61,414 nt of DNA from Heteroruminococcus sp964369885 (lineage in GTDB: Bacteria; Bacillota; Clostridia; Oscillospirales; Ruminococcaceae), in assembly GCA_964369885.1 (NCBI GenBank), contig CAYJGQ010000002.1, positions 1-61,414 on the forward strand, in the 5' to 3' direction. Of this stretch, positions 41,801-50,117 are shown piece by piece (the first letter of the stretch is position 1; each line of letters starts with the position of its first letter). The notes under the pieces are model-generated. The model worked only from the letters and a program-made list of their open reading frames with translations, was not told where the DNA came from and searched no databases. Position numbers and translations under genes: made by a program.

Positions 41801-43645
41801 CTATGCCTTTGTAAGTCCCTGTACTCGGTAGGTCTTGGTTATTTGGTATACGCCAAAGCCCTCGTCCATGGCATCACTGCGTATAAAAAATTGCAGTCTG
41901 CGGTATCTGCGCACCTTGGTGCTCACATCCACATCCTGCGCCGCCTCATTTGCATCAAAGCTCATGCGTGCAAAATCTATCTCCTGCCAGTTAAACACAT
42001 CCACCGAGCAGTCCTGTGCAAGCCTTGGTTGCGGCTCGCTTTCGGTGCGTAGGCATATTTGTGCACTGCTTCGGGTAAAGGGCTTAAATGTTACCGAGCA
42101 CCCACGCCCCACCAAGGATTTTAAGTGCTGTGGGTGGCCGTCGTCATCCATACAGGTGCTCCAAATAACCGTTATGGGGCTGTCCTGATCTCGGTAGCGC
42201 TGCATACCCTCAATATCGGTATTAAAGCGACAAATCCTGCCGTCATTGGTGCCAAAAAACAGCTCATCACCAAGGTTTAAGAAACAGCGCGCAGGTATGT
42301 TTTCCCAGTAAAAACACTCGTAAACAAAATCGCTGACATTGCGGCTGGGGTAGTGTTTTTTGCGTGAATCCAGCACATAGCAGTGTCCACCCACCGCCAC
42401 AAGGTAATAGCCCTTCCACTCCACTGCGCAGGCGTTTTGTAGCTCTGTTTCGGCCAGCAGGCGGCTGTCACAAAAGTAACTGCGGTTTTGCACCGTGCGC
42501 TGATATGTCACCGAGCTTGAGGTAACGCCAAACACCCCACGTCCCGATAAAAACAGCGGCTCGTCCAGCAATGCCCCCACGGCACGGCGAGATATTGCCC
42601 CCACCCCCACAATGCCCTGCTTTTGCAGGTAGACCCAGTGGCCATCTCTGTTTTCTCCCCAGCGCAAAAAAATCGTGCTGTCCTGCCCCGAGCTTTCCTT
42701 TATTATCCCAAGGTATTCCCCAAGATGGCAGTAGCCCATTATGTCGGTTTCATCGCTGCCCACACGGTCGTAGTTTATGTCGGGGAAGTAGGTGGGGTCG
42801 CCGTAGTGGCTGTGGTAATCCACCCCTTTTTGTGCGCCACACACAAACACCACACCATCGTTATACACAGCACAGCTCCTTGCGTTTGTTATGCGGGCGG
42901 CGTAGTCGCTACGGGTTTTGCTTGGGGTCAGCTTAATATTGGGCAGGGTGGAGGTGGCCGGCGCACTTTTAAAACTTATGCTTCCCTTTACTCTGTCCAC
43001 CGTAAAGTGGTCGCCCTCGGTCTTTTCCACCCAGCTTCCTCCCTCATAAATACTGCACTCCACCGGGGTGTCATCAAGATTTGTGTAGGAGAGCTGAAAA
43101 ACCTTGGCCGAGCCATTGCCTATAAACTCCTCGTGCCATTTTGGAGATATAAGATTGAGCGACTCTACAAAATCCCCACCCCCCTCGGGGCCACGGTTTA
43201 TAACCACCGTGGGCACATAGCCCACCACAGGGGCCACCGTTTGTCCGTCGTAGCAAAGGTATTCTCTGCCGGTAAGTATGTAAAATTTGCCCATGAGGTA
43301 AAACCCCGTGGAAAACCTGTCCGACACCCCCGAGTACAGCAGTGTTGGGGCGGGGCCATCCCAGCGCCAAATTTTCTCCCCCGCATGGCAAAGCAGGTGG
43401 TTTTCCCCCAAAAATTCGCAGTGAAAAAGCCCGTTTATGCCGGCTCTATCCTCTATTTCTTGCCACCTGCGCCACCCGGGGCGCCGCTGTGGCATTCCGC
43501 CCTCATCGGATATTAGGTTTAGGGCGTAGGGGCTTCGGGATTTATCCACCAACATTGGGTCGGTTGAAAAATCCACACCCAAAAACTGATTGTACACCGA
43601 GGTGTACACAGGGGGGCTTTTGCCACTGACCACAAAGTCCCTCAA
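41801..43645 (-). CDS. Podovirus-like tail stalk/stabilisation protein (P22 gp10-like)
   Basis: A protein of about 614-622 residues with features of the beta-propeller tail stabilisation (stalk) proteins of short-tailed phages: QFLGVDFSTDPMLVDKSRSPYALNLISDEGGMPQRRPGW at its start has the typical D.R...ALN......G....R.GW layout (positions about 27-65), followed by repeated four-strand blades with Trp and Gly. Start is uncertain: the frame is open from ATG 43669, but a TTG at 43645 overlaps the stop of the previous gene (TTGA) and fits coupling. No long-tail (tape measure, sheath, tube) genes occur nearby, which supports the podovirus-type call. Confidence 0.72.
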   Translation of the reverse strand: MRDFVVSGKSPPVYTSVYNQFLGVDFSTDPMLVDKSRSPYALNLISDEGGMPQRRPGWRRWQEIEDRAGINGLFHCEFLGENHLLCHAGEKIWRWDGPAPTLLYSGVSDRFSTGFYLMGKFYILTGREYLCYDGQTVAPVVGYVPTVVINRGPEGGGDFVESLNLISPKWHEEFIGNGSAKVFQLSYTNLDDTPVECSIYEGGSWVEKTEGDHFTVDRVKGSISFKSAPATSTLPNIKLTPSKTRSDYAARITNARSCAVYNDGVVFVCGAQKGVDYHSHYGDPTYFPDINYDRVGSDETDIMGYCHLGEYLGIIKESSGQDSTIFLRWGENRDGHWVYLQKQGIVGVGAISRRAVGALLDEPLFLSGRGVFGVTSSSVTYQRTVQNRSYFCDSRLLAETELQNACAVEWKGYYLVAVGGHCYVLDSRKKHYPSRNVSDFVYECFYWENIPARCFLNLGDELFFGTNDGRICRFNTDIEGMQRYRDQDSPITVIWSTCMDDDGHPQHLKSLVGRGCSVTFKPFTRSSAQICLRTESEPQPRLAQDCSVDVFNWQEIDFARMSFDANEAAQDVDVSTKVRRYRRLQFFIRSDAMDEGFGVYQITKTYRVQGLTKA

Positions 43646-43998
43646 AACGCCACCACCCATCTGTCGCATATGCTAAGACGGCTGTTGTACTCCTGCAAAA
43701 ACAAGGTAAGACGGCTGTTGTCCTCCTGCTCAAAGTACAGTTTGGCGGCAAGGCCGTAGGGCATCACCTGCCTTGTAAGCTCCTCCTCATAGGGCACTAT
43801 GTCGGTAAGAGCTGTGAGTTTTGGAATTTTTTCAAGTTCAATTAAACCTGCCTTTTTGCGCAGGCGGTTGTTTATGGTAAAGGTTTCGGCCAGTACCATA
43901 TTTATATGTACAAGTGCTGTGGCAGGGTCGCTTTGCCATCGGTTAAGGTTTTCAAAAAACAGTGCTGTGGCACTGCCAAGAAGTTCCTGTGCTGTCAA
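43642..43998 (-). CDS. Phage head-tail connector/adaptor protein
   Basis: A 118-residue, mostly helical protein. TAQELLGSATALFFENLNRW at the start and the central ELEKIPKLTALTDIVPYEEE resemble small connector proteins of tailed phages that dock on the portal. The final helix runs into LTLFLQEYNSRL. I use TTG 43998, which is seven bases after AAAGGAGG; the ATG at 44019 lies before that ribosome site. It and the stalk gene overlap. It is the first late gene after the plus-strand insertion, so its normal upstream neighbour is displaced. Confidence 0.68.
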   Translation of the reverse strand: MTAQELLGSATALFFENLNRWQSDPATALVHINMVLAETFTINNRLRKKAGLIELEKIPKLTALTDIVPYEEELTRQVMPYGLAAKLYFEQEDNSRLTLFLQEYNSRLSICDRWVVAF

Positions 43999-44114
43999 AA
44001 TTATTCCTCCTTTGCCCATGAATTAAAATCTATACTCCACTTGAAAAACAACATATTTTGCGCGCCTTATGGCAAAATAAGCTCATGCTACAAAAAAATA
44101 AAGGGGGGAAATCC

Positions 44115-44501
44115 TTGCAAAAACATTTTAATATGCATGTTTGCCATCTTGCCGCCGTGGGCATAAGCGCCGGCCTTGTCTGCGGACTTTTGGGGGCAGG
44201 CGGTGGGCTTATACTCATACCACTTCTGCGCAAAAGCAACATCCTCCCCTCCCACCTTCATGCCACCTGCATGGCCGTTATGATTCCCCTCTCACTGCTT
44301 TCGGGCTGGCTTTATATAGGGGTGGGGCATCTTTCGATGGCCGAGGTACTGCCCTATCTGCCCGGCGGGATACTTGGCGCCTTGTTGGGCGGTTTTTTGC
44401 TCCCACGCATAAACAGCACGCTGCTGCGACGCATTTTTGGCCTATTTCTTATATATGCAGGTGTGCGCCAGCTTGGGCTATTGTCCTTGGTGGGGTTATG
44501 A
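44115..44501 (+). CDS. TauE/SafE-type membrane permease, N-terminal half
   Basis: A 128-residue membrane protein with about four helices, matching one half of the TSUP/TauE-SafE family: AGLVCGLLGAGGGLILIPLL is the family motif (G..G..GGGGG....P.L). Full-length proteins carry two such repeats in one chain; here two half-size genes overlap. The start is TTG 44115, six bases after AAGGGGGG; the ATG at 44058 is too early. It lies on the opposite strand to the flanking phage genes. Family members export sulfite, sulfoacetate or related anions; the substrate here is unknown. Confidence 0.8.
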   Translation: MQKHFNMHVCHLAAVGISAGLVCGLLGAGGGLILIPLLRKSNILPSHLHATCMAVMIPLSLLSGWLYIGVGHLSMAEVLPYLPGGILGALLGGFLLPRINSTLLRRIFGLFLIYAGVRQLGLLSLVGL

Positions 44502-44890
44502 GCAGTTTTTTGGCCGCGGCACTGGCCGCACTTGCAGGGGGCCTTGGGCTTGGTGGTGGCAGCATTTTACTTTTGTACCTCACCATATTTCTTGAAATGC
44601 CACAGCCCATGGCGGCCGGTATAAACCTACTGTTTTTTCTGCCCACGGGTGGTGTGGCGCTTTACCTGCATCATCGCCACGGGCTTGTAAATTGGCGCCT
44701 TGCGCTGTGCCTACTCATACCCGGCGTTGTCGGTGCGGTGGTGGGAAGCCTTTTAACGTATGCTATAAATCCCACCTTTATTGGCCGCATATTTGGCGGC
44801 CTTGTGCTGATTATGGGTATACATGAGCTGTTTTTTGGGCATAAAAAAAATGACAGGTTGAATAATAACAAATCACGACGTGCAAACTAA
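44498..44890 (+). CDS. TauE/SafE-type membrane permease, C-terminal half
   Basis: A 130-residue membrane protein with the second TSUP repeat: LAALAGGLGLGGGSILLLYL, then INLLFFLPTGGVALYLHHRHG, both family hallmarks. Its ATG overlaps the stop of the first half (ATGA), so the two are cotranscribed and would pair as a heterodimer in place of one long TauE/SafE chain. The C-terminus is basic (KKNDRLNNNKSRRAN). It is followed by spoIIQ after about 320 bases. Confidence 0.8.
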   Translation: MSSFLAAALAALAGGLGLGGGSILLLYLTIFLEMPQPMAAGINLLFFLPTGGVALYLHHRHGLVNWRLALCLLIPGVVGAVVGSLLTYAINPTFIGRIFGGLVLIMGIHELFFGHKKNDRLNNNKSRRAN

Positions 44891-45211
44891 CATCAGGCGT
44901 ACCCCCCTGCCTAACCGATGCAATCAGGGGTTATCTCGGTATATTGTTTTAGAGATCAAAGATTTGATTATATCGGTTAGGCTATGCGGATACCCCACCA
45001 TGTTTACACATTTTCGCAGGTGCCATTGCTGACATCCAAGAAAATGAGCAAGGATTTTGTGTGCCGTAGCATCAAGATCTGATTTATATCGGCCTGCCGC
45101 CCGCCGCAAAAGGCGGCAACCGCAACCAAGGCACAGGTTTTTTCTGTGCCGGCCTGCCACTACAAAATATGTAGCTGTCTTGCAGGTATTGCGGCAGAAT
45201 GGAGCAATTAT
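44891..45211. other. Structured non-coding gap between the TauE/SafE pair and spoIIQ
   Basis: No gene is supported. GCCTAACCGAT (44909-44919) and ATCGGTTAGGC (44972-44982) are a perfect 11-base inverted repeat. Inside and beside it, CCCCTG and CAGGGG also pair. Further on, GCCGCC-rich and GGCACAG/CTGTGCC hairpins occur (about 45090-45155). The spoIIQ promoter should lie here; sporulation promoters (sigma F) are expected but I could not place one confidently. Confidence 0.55.
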
Positions 45212-45970
45212 ATGAGCAAACACAATTTCAGTAAGCGCAAGTTTTCCGATTTTTTGATGAGCAAAAGTTTTTATGCTGTGCTGGCGCTCTGCATTGTGGG
45301 TGCGGGTGCTACCGCCTGGGTGGCGGCAAACCAAACCCTTGTCGGCCTGCAAGATCAAAACGAGCAAATGCTCAACAACGCCCAAAGTCAGGAGGAGATA
45401 CTGTGGGAAACCCCGCAAACCCCCGTTCAAGACATCGTGGAGGATCAACCCAAGCCCTCATCCTCATCATCACAGCAGTCCAGCTCTTCATCGTGGGACG
45501 AGCCATCCTCAGAACCCTCCGCCTCATCCGAGCAAGCGGTAATATCGCCCACGCCCTTAAAGCTGGACTACGCCTTGCCGGTGGCAGGTGAGGTAATAAT
45601 GCGTTATTCCGAGCAAAAGCTTGTAAAAAGCGAAACCCTTGGCGACTGGCGCACCCACGACGGTGTCGACTTTAAAACCGAGGACAACGAGGACGTTGTA
45701 GCGGTACAAACCGGCACGGTTGTGGAGGTTTATAACGACCCTCTGTGGGGCTGGAGTGTCGAGATGGAACATGCCGACGGCGCCACAAGCATCATATGCG
45801 GCCTTACCGAAGCTGTGCAGGTTGCCCAGGGCGAGCGTGTGAATGCCGGACAGGTCATAGGACGTGTGGGCAACATCCCCTGTGAGTCGGCCATGGGCTC
45901 TCATATTCATCTATCGGTACAGCAAGATGGTAAATATATCGATCCTCTTGTTTGGATGAACAAGGTTTAG
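45212..45970 (+). CDS. spoIIQ: SpoIIQ-type M23 metallopeptidase
   Basis: A 252-residue bitopic protein: basic start, membrane helix (about 20-38), a Ser/Gln/Pro-rich linker (72-112), then a LytM domain. The segment SETLGDWRTHDGVDF is characteristic of clostridial SpoIIQ. The zinc ligands are His149 and Asp153 (HDGVD) and His233 in GSHIHLSV (His231 and His233), so unlike B. subtilis SpoIIQ it may be catalytic. SpoIIQ, on the forespore membrane, joins SpoIIIAH across the intermembrane space during engulfment. The start is ATG 45212, behind TGGAG. It lies inside phage structural genes, on the opposite strand. Confidence 0.85.
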   Translation: MSKHNFSKRKFSDFLMSKSFYAVLALCIVGAGATAWVAANQTLVGLQDQNEQMLNNAQSQEEILWETPQTPVQDIVEDQPKPSSSSSQQSSSSSWDEPSSEPSASSEQAVISPTPLKLDYALPVAGEVIMRYSEQKLVKSETLGDWRTHDGVDFKTEDNEDVVAVQTGTVVEVYNDPLWGWSVEMEHADGATSIICGLTEAVQVAQGERVNAGQVIGRVGNIPCESAMGSHIHLSVQQDGKYIDPLVWMNKV

Positions 45971-45977
45971 CCCAACC

Positions 45978-46035
45978 GCCACCGACCCTCCTTCCCCGCC
46001 TGTTGGCAGGGGACGGGGTCGGTGGCCTTTTCTTT
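45978..46035 (+). terminator. Terminator after spoIIQ
   Basis: GCCACCGACCC (45978-45988) pairs with GGGTCGGTGGC (46016-46026) and is followed by CTTTTCTTTT. An inner CCCC/GGGG stem strengthens it. Confidence 0.88.
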
Positions 46036-46047
46036 TGGTCGGGGGTA

Positions 46048-46410
46048 TTACTGGGGCATCAAAACAGCGCAGGCCTTAACATTGGCACTGCCCACGTCTA
46101 TGTGAAGTTTGCCACGCAGCTCACCCTCAAGGTTGCCAAACAGCCCGCTCTCCACCGTGATTAGCGCCACCTTGCCGGCCGGTATGGTTTTTAATAGATC
46201 CTGCCCCGTGGTTTGCAGTGCATTGCCGCTTCGCACCACCACATCGGCACTTGCACTGCCTGTGTTGTGGCAGTAAATAACAAGGCGGGAGTCATCATGC
46301 ATGTCCACGGCGGCGCCGTCGGAAAAACTAACGGCGGTGTATACAAGGTCGTCCACCACCGTGATGCTGTTGCGGTTTATTTTTTGTGGAACAAGTTTAG
46401 TTATTGCCAA
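46048..46410 (-). CDS. Phage head-region protein (decoration or head fibre), hypothetical
   Basis: A 120-residue beta-rich protein with strands VVDDLVYTAVSFSDGAAVDM, DSRLVIYCHNTGSASADVVV, then GKVALITVESGLFGN, fitting small capsid decoration or head-fibre domains; no family is certain. I use TTG 46410, eight bases after AAAGGAG; the GTG at 46419 lies in the ribosome site. Its leader is almost the same as the capsid gene's. It is the last head gene before the plus-strand insertion. Confidence 0.65.
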   Translation of the reverse strand: MAITKLVPQKINRNSITVVDDLVYTAVSFSDGAAVDMHDDSRLVIYCHNTGSASADVVVRSGNALQTTGQDLLKTIPAGKVALITVESGLFGNLEGELRGKLHIDVGSANVKACAVLMPQ

Positions 46411-46430
46411 AAAAATCACTCCTTTATTTT

Positions 46431-47261
46431 TTATGCTTCTCCATCGTAAGTACCCTTTATTACATATAGCTCCTTGGGACGCACCACCCTACCACCGTAG
46501 GTATTAAGACCGCGCACAGCATCACAAAATAGATTTTGTGGGCGGTAGGCCTCAACCTGGTCTATGCCCGATGCAAAGGCCACGGCCTTGTCGGTCTTTA
46601 CAAACATATAGTCGGCGCTACCATCGTTGTAAAAATTGTTGGACATCTTAACATTGCACCCCATGTAACGCCCCAGCACCCCTGTTTGCATGGCGGTGTC
46701 GTTTTGGGTGCGGGTGTCCATGACATAGTCTGCAAAGTACATAAATGCTCTGGGGGTCAGGTATATGGTCACCTTTTGACTGCTCATTGATACCCCCTGA
46801 TCCATCAGATGCACAAGGGCGGTGTCAATGGCAACCTTTGCCGAGGCTTTATCACTTATGGTAAAGTCGGCCGAGGTGGCACCCGAATCAACACTGCAAA
46901 GCCGTGCAATGTACTTATCACGCTGCTCGGCCATGGCTCGGGTTGAGGACTCCAGCAGTGCGGCAAACTGACCCTCCACGGCCTGCGCCTTGTCCAGATC
47001 ATCCACCATAAAGTTAAAGTACTTGGCCTGATCTATGGGCATGAGTATTGCGGTGTCGGGTATGACTTCGGGCGAGCCTATCGATTGGCCTGTGTAGTCG
47101 CCAATGGTCGGCTTTGCCACCCCAATAATCTTGACCGAATGACCTTTTTTCACCTCCCCCTCAAACTGATAGTCGCAGTCGCCCTCAAATACCGTGAGTT
47201 TTGGTAGCTCCTGCTGGATTTTACTGCTCCATACCTTGGCCTTAAAATTCTCGTAAGCCAA
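46431..47261 (-). CDS. Major capsid protein (HK97-fold, P22-coat-like)
   Basis: A 276-residue protein with the features of a major capsid protein: an N-terminal arm (AYENFKAKVWSSKIQQEL), a beta-strand pair with EGEVKKGHSVKIIGV, a spine-type helix (VEGQFAALLESSTRAMAEQRDKYIARL), and a C-terminal domain with KVTIYLTPRAFMYFADYV and DKAVAFASGIDQVEAYRP. It is the commonest order for capsids of this type in Clostridia phages. It lies immediately after the scaffold-like gene. The start is TTG 47261, eight bases after AAGGAG. Confidence 0.8.
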   Translation of the reverse strand: MAYENFKAKVWSSKIQQELPKLTVFEGDCDYQFEGEVKKGHSVKIIGVAKPTIGDYTGQSIGSPEVIPDTAILMPIDQAKYFNFMVDDLDKAQAVEGQFAALLESSTRAMAEQRDKYIARLCSVDSGATSADFTISDKASAKVAIDTALVHLMDQGVSMSSQKVTIYLTPRAFMYFADYVMDTRTQNDTAMQTGVLGRYMGCNVKMSNNFYNDGSADYMFVKTDKAVAFASGIDQVEAYRPQNLFCDAVRGLNTYGGRVVRPKELYVIKGTYDGEA

Positions 47262-47285
47262 AAAAATCACTCCTTTTCATTTTTC

Positions 47286-48005
47286 CTATTTTTTCTTCCA
47301 TTTGGTCATAGAATACTCCACCGCCGCCATAACTCGGGGGTCCATCAGCTCATGCTTTGTCAGCCTGTCCACCTCGTTTGGTGTGTAGTAGTCCTTGGTG
47401 CCCTGCTCTGTGTGATGCATTGATCCCATCTGTGGGGGTAGGTTGTCGGTATGACTCCCCTGCGACTGCCACACGGCGGCGCAGGCCGTCACAGGATCTA
47501 TTCCGGCCTCACGCAGATCAAAAAACGCTTCGCCCAGCTCCTCAAGCGACAACACCTCCCTTTGAGGAAAGGCGTTTTGTATGCGCATAAGATCCTCTCC
47601 CAGCACCCTCAGGTGGGCCAATCGGCGGTAGCGCAGTTTTTCCTCCTGTAGCCTGCCATACAGGGGATTTTTTAGCAGTGAATGCCGTTGGTTCAGCTCA
47701 CCTTGGGGATTTTCCTGTGCCCCTATCCCCTCAAGCAGTTGTAGCCACTCACGTTGGCAGGCGCACTGCTCGCTGAGCAGTCGTTCGAGCTGTTGCACCC
47801 GTCTGCGCAGTACTGCAAAACTTGCACTGGCTCCGCCTTGTTTGGCCAAGTGCTTGTGAGGGTCGGCGATTTCCCTCTCCCGCGCACCCTCCAAATATAG
47901 GTCTTTGGGTGTGGTGGCAGTTCCCTTCGCCGGGTCAAACTCCGGCCACTGCGCCTCCACGACCGGCGCGTGTGCTGCGTTTACAGCATTGATACCTTTT
48001 TTCAT
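47286..48005 (-). CDS. Phage scaffold-like protein
   Basis: A 239-residue, highly helical, charged protein: VLRRRVQQLERLLSEQCACQ begins a coiled coil, and RLQEEKLRYRRLAHLRVLGEDL continues it. A C-terminal basic tail (YSMTKWKKK) is typical of scaffolding proteins, which bind the capsid protein through such tails. It sits directly before the major capsid gene. ATG 48005 lies eight bases after GGGAG. Its sequence has no other feature I recognise, so scaffold is inferred from helix content, tail and position. Confidence 0.65.
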   Translation of the reverse strand: MKKGINAVNAAHAPVVEAQWPEFDPAKGTATTPKDLYLEGAREREIADPHKHLAKQGGASASFAVLRRRVQQLERLLSEQCACQREWLQLLEGIGAQENPQGELNQRHSLLKNPLYGRLQEEKLRYRRLAHLRVLGEDLMRIQNAFPQREVLSLEELGEAFFDLREAGIDPVTACAAVWQSQGSHTDNLPPQMGSMHHTEQGTKDYYTPNEVDRLTKHELMDPRVMAAVEYSMTKWKKK

Positions 48006-48070
48006 ACAATGTCTCCCTTCCTCCAAAAATGCCACCCACCCAAATGGGCAAGCGGCAGCAATTGGTATAA

Positions 48071-48238
48071 TTATTGTTGTTTCCCGGGCGCACCCTTTGA
48101 CACCTCATGTTGTTGCCATTGCCAGCGTCGGTCACATTTGGGGCAGCGGCAGTGCAGGGTGTATATACTCTGTCCACCACTTTGGGCAAAACTGCATCCC
48201 ACCACCTGCCACTCAACACCGCAGTTACAATCGCTCAT
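48071..48238 (-). CDS. Small zinc-ribbon-like phage protein
   Basis: A 55-residue frame, MSDCNCGVEWQVVGC at the start and HCRCPKCDRRWQW in the middle, with six cysteines and a CxC/CxxC arrangement like a zinc ribbon. ATG 48238 lies inside the last codons of the portal gene, with GGAGGTGAG ahead; the portal stop overlaps its start by 14 bases. The overlap and ribosome site make it a likely real, coupled gene. Function unknown; portal and scaffold neighbours suggest a head-assembly role. Confidence 0.6.
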   Translation of the reverse strand: MSDCNCGVEWQVVGCSFAQSGGQSIYTLHCRCPKCDRRWQWQQHEVSKGAPGKQQ

Positions 48239-49796
48239 TCTGGCTCACCTCCATATTTTGCCCCTCAGCCCCTTTCTTTGTGTCCGCACGCCTGCGCAGT
48301 ACCTCCTCAAATTTTGCCTTGGGGGAGTTTGCCTTGGGGTCCAGAAGCTTCACATATTCCTCAAATGTGATGTAACCTGCCCTCAATGCCTCGGCCAGCG
48401 ACTGCTCCTGTGCGTATTTGCTGTAAGGGTCGGTGGGCGAAAGCTCTATGCGCACGGTTGGGGCAATCTTATTAAGCCTTTGACGGCTCGACACCACTCT
48501 GCGTTCCTGCTCGGTCAGCCCTATGGGGTAGTAGGCGCTTAGCATGTCAAGCCACACAAGAGCTATGTCCTCCACCATCTGTCTAAAGGCGGCGGCCTGC
48601 TCGTTTAGGGGCACCGCCTGAGCCTGCCTTGCCGCCGTAATGGCCGCACCACTGGCCCGCTCGGGGTTGACCTCGCCCAGTGCGGCATCGCCGGCCGAGG
48701 CCAGAGCCCTACTTTGGCTTATCAGCTCATTTTGCAGCAGTGTGGCATCCCCCGACATGGAGGCCGGTGCAAGGTAGGAAAAAACCTCCTCAATTTTTTG
48801 TACCGTACCCTCACGCACCCTAACAGGAGAACCCACCGTGGTTACATCCTCAGGGTTTTCGACCATTCCCTCCACATATACAGGTTTTGGAAAGGCCGCC
48901 GCCTTGGTGGATTGTAGCCGCCTAAACAGGGTTTTATTTGCCTCGATTTGGTTTGGAATAAGCGGCCATACCTCACCCATTCCTCGGGCTGTATGGCGCT
49001 TTGGTTTCCACAAAAACGACACCATGGGGTAACGTTTCATGTTGGGTATAACGCTCATTGGCAGGTAAACCATATCCTTTGTGGCACGGCAAAACTGTAT
49101 GCCTGCAGGGGTTTTGGCCATGTAAAGCAGGCAGGTGCATCGCCCCTCGTCGTCGGTTTTTTGGGCGGTCTCCCAGCTGTGGGTGGTGGTTTCTTCATCA
49201 GGGGTTATGGCCTCTATATCCTGCTTTGACAGTCCGTTTTTTTCAGCCTCTGTCCTCACGGTCGACAATGGTTGACGCTCGGCCAGTATTATGTAGCGCT
49301 GTTTTTGCAGATCGGGCTGACACTCATCGGCCAGGTAAATATTTACCCCATCCACCAACTGATTACCAAGATTTGCATCATAAAAATACAGATAGCTCTG
49401 CCCCGTCACACAGGCCTCCTTGACCACCTGCCAAAGGCGACTATCCATTTTTTGTGCCTCCCAGCATCTGGTGGCGTAGTCGCCCAGCACCCTGCATATT
49501 TCCTCGCCGCCATTGTTTCCAAGATGCGGCACATAATGTATGGTGGTGGCATTCATGGCAATGGTGGCCGATTTGTAGTTGATTACAGGCTCGATGAAGT
49601 TATAAAACGGCAGATCTTCCTCCTCAAGCCCTCCCCCCTGTGCATACCACTGCTCACCCTGATAAAACCTGTGGCAACGCTCGGCCCGCTCGTATAAATT
49701 TTGTCGACTGTGGTGGGATTTCCCCTGCTCATACAGTCGCCAAATTTTGTTTGCAAGGGCACTGTTCTCCTCCCCTTTTCGGGATTTTTTCTGCAT
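48225..49796 (-). CDS. Phage portal protein
   Basis: A 523-residue portal protein that forms the dodecameric DNA gate at one capsid vertex. WRLYEQGKSHHSRQNLYERA and CHRFYQGEQWYAQGG (the Y.G.QW motif) at the start, FIEPVINYKSATI (about 85-97), the SFLWKPKRHTARGMGEVWPLIPNQIE stretch (positions about 258-283) and TAARQAQAVPLNEQAA are typical of portal clips and stems. The C-terminal ~60 residues are charged. ATG 49796 lies after AGGAGG. Size fits podovirus and related portals. Confidence 0.82.
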   Translation of the reverse strand: MQKKSRKGEENSALANKIWRLYEQGKSHHSRQNLYERAERCHRFYQGEQWYAQGGGLEEEDLPFYNFIEPVINYKSATIAMNATTIHYVPHLGNNGGEEICRVLGDYATRCWEAQKMDSRLWQVVKEACVTGQSYLYFYDANLGNQLVDGVNIYLADECQPDLQKQRYIILAERQPLSTVRTEAEKNGLSKQDIEAITPDEETTTHSWETAQKTDDEGRCTCLLYMAKTPAGIQFCRATKDMVYLPMSVIPNMKRYPMVSFLWKPKRHTARGMGEVWPLIPNQIEANKTLFRRLQSTKAAAFPKPVYVEGMVENPEDVTTVGSPVRVREGTVQKIEEVFSYLAPASMSGDATLLQNELISQSRALASAGDAALGEVNPERASGAAITAARQAQAVPLNEQAAAFRQMVEDIALVWLDMLSAYYPIGLTEQERRVVSSRQRLNKIAPTVRIELSPTDPYSKYAQEQSLAEALRAGYITFEEYVKLLDPKANSPKAKFEEVLRRRADTKKGAEGQNMEVSQNERL

Positions 49797-49811
49797 ATGT
49801 TTTTCCTCCTA

Positions 49812-50015
49812 TTAAAATTCTTCCACCCTCTTTGCAATCTTTTGACCCTGCTGATTTTCGGGCGGTTTACGCCGTGGGCGCATAAAAAACGGTGCCACCG
49901 CCCTTCCGCTCTGCCACAGGCCATCGCGCAGTCCAAGGCGGTAGGACAGTAGCAGGCAAAGACCAAAAAACAGGGCCATCACCGGCAGGGTAAACATGCA
50001 TAATTCGTTAGTCAT
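49812..50015 (-). CDS. Small single-helix membrane protein, phage region
   Basis: A 67-residue protein with one hydrophobic segment (about 6-25, MFTLPVMALFFGLCLLLSYR) and a basic, Pro-rich cytosolic tail (RPRRKPPENQQGQ). ATG 50015 has GGAGGTAT ahead. It lies between the large terminase and portal genes. I do not recognise it; it could be a small membrane accessory or a superinfection-type protein. Confidence 0.6.
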   Translation of the reverse strand: MTNELCMFTLPVMALFFGLCLLLSYRLGLRDGLWQSGRAVAPFFMRPRRKPPENQQGQKIAKRVEEF

Positions 50016-50117
50016 TTTTTATACCTCCGTTTAATATACTAAGCGACAGGACATATTGTTTTGGCGGCCGGGCCTACACTTTGCCAAATCCCCATACACT
50101 GTCACCAATAGCCTTAC

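Noticed and set aside
42623..43516. A 297-codon plus-strand frame opposite the tail stalk gene
   Set aside because: Antisense shadow; no ribosome site and no recognisable domain, while the minus frame is a well-formed protein.
44924..45448. A 174-codon minus-strand frame across the TauE/SafE-spoIIQ gap
   Set aside because: Mostly antisense to spoIIQ and to non-coding hairpins; not phage-like and no ribosome site.
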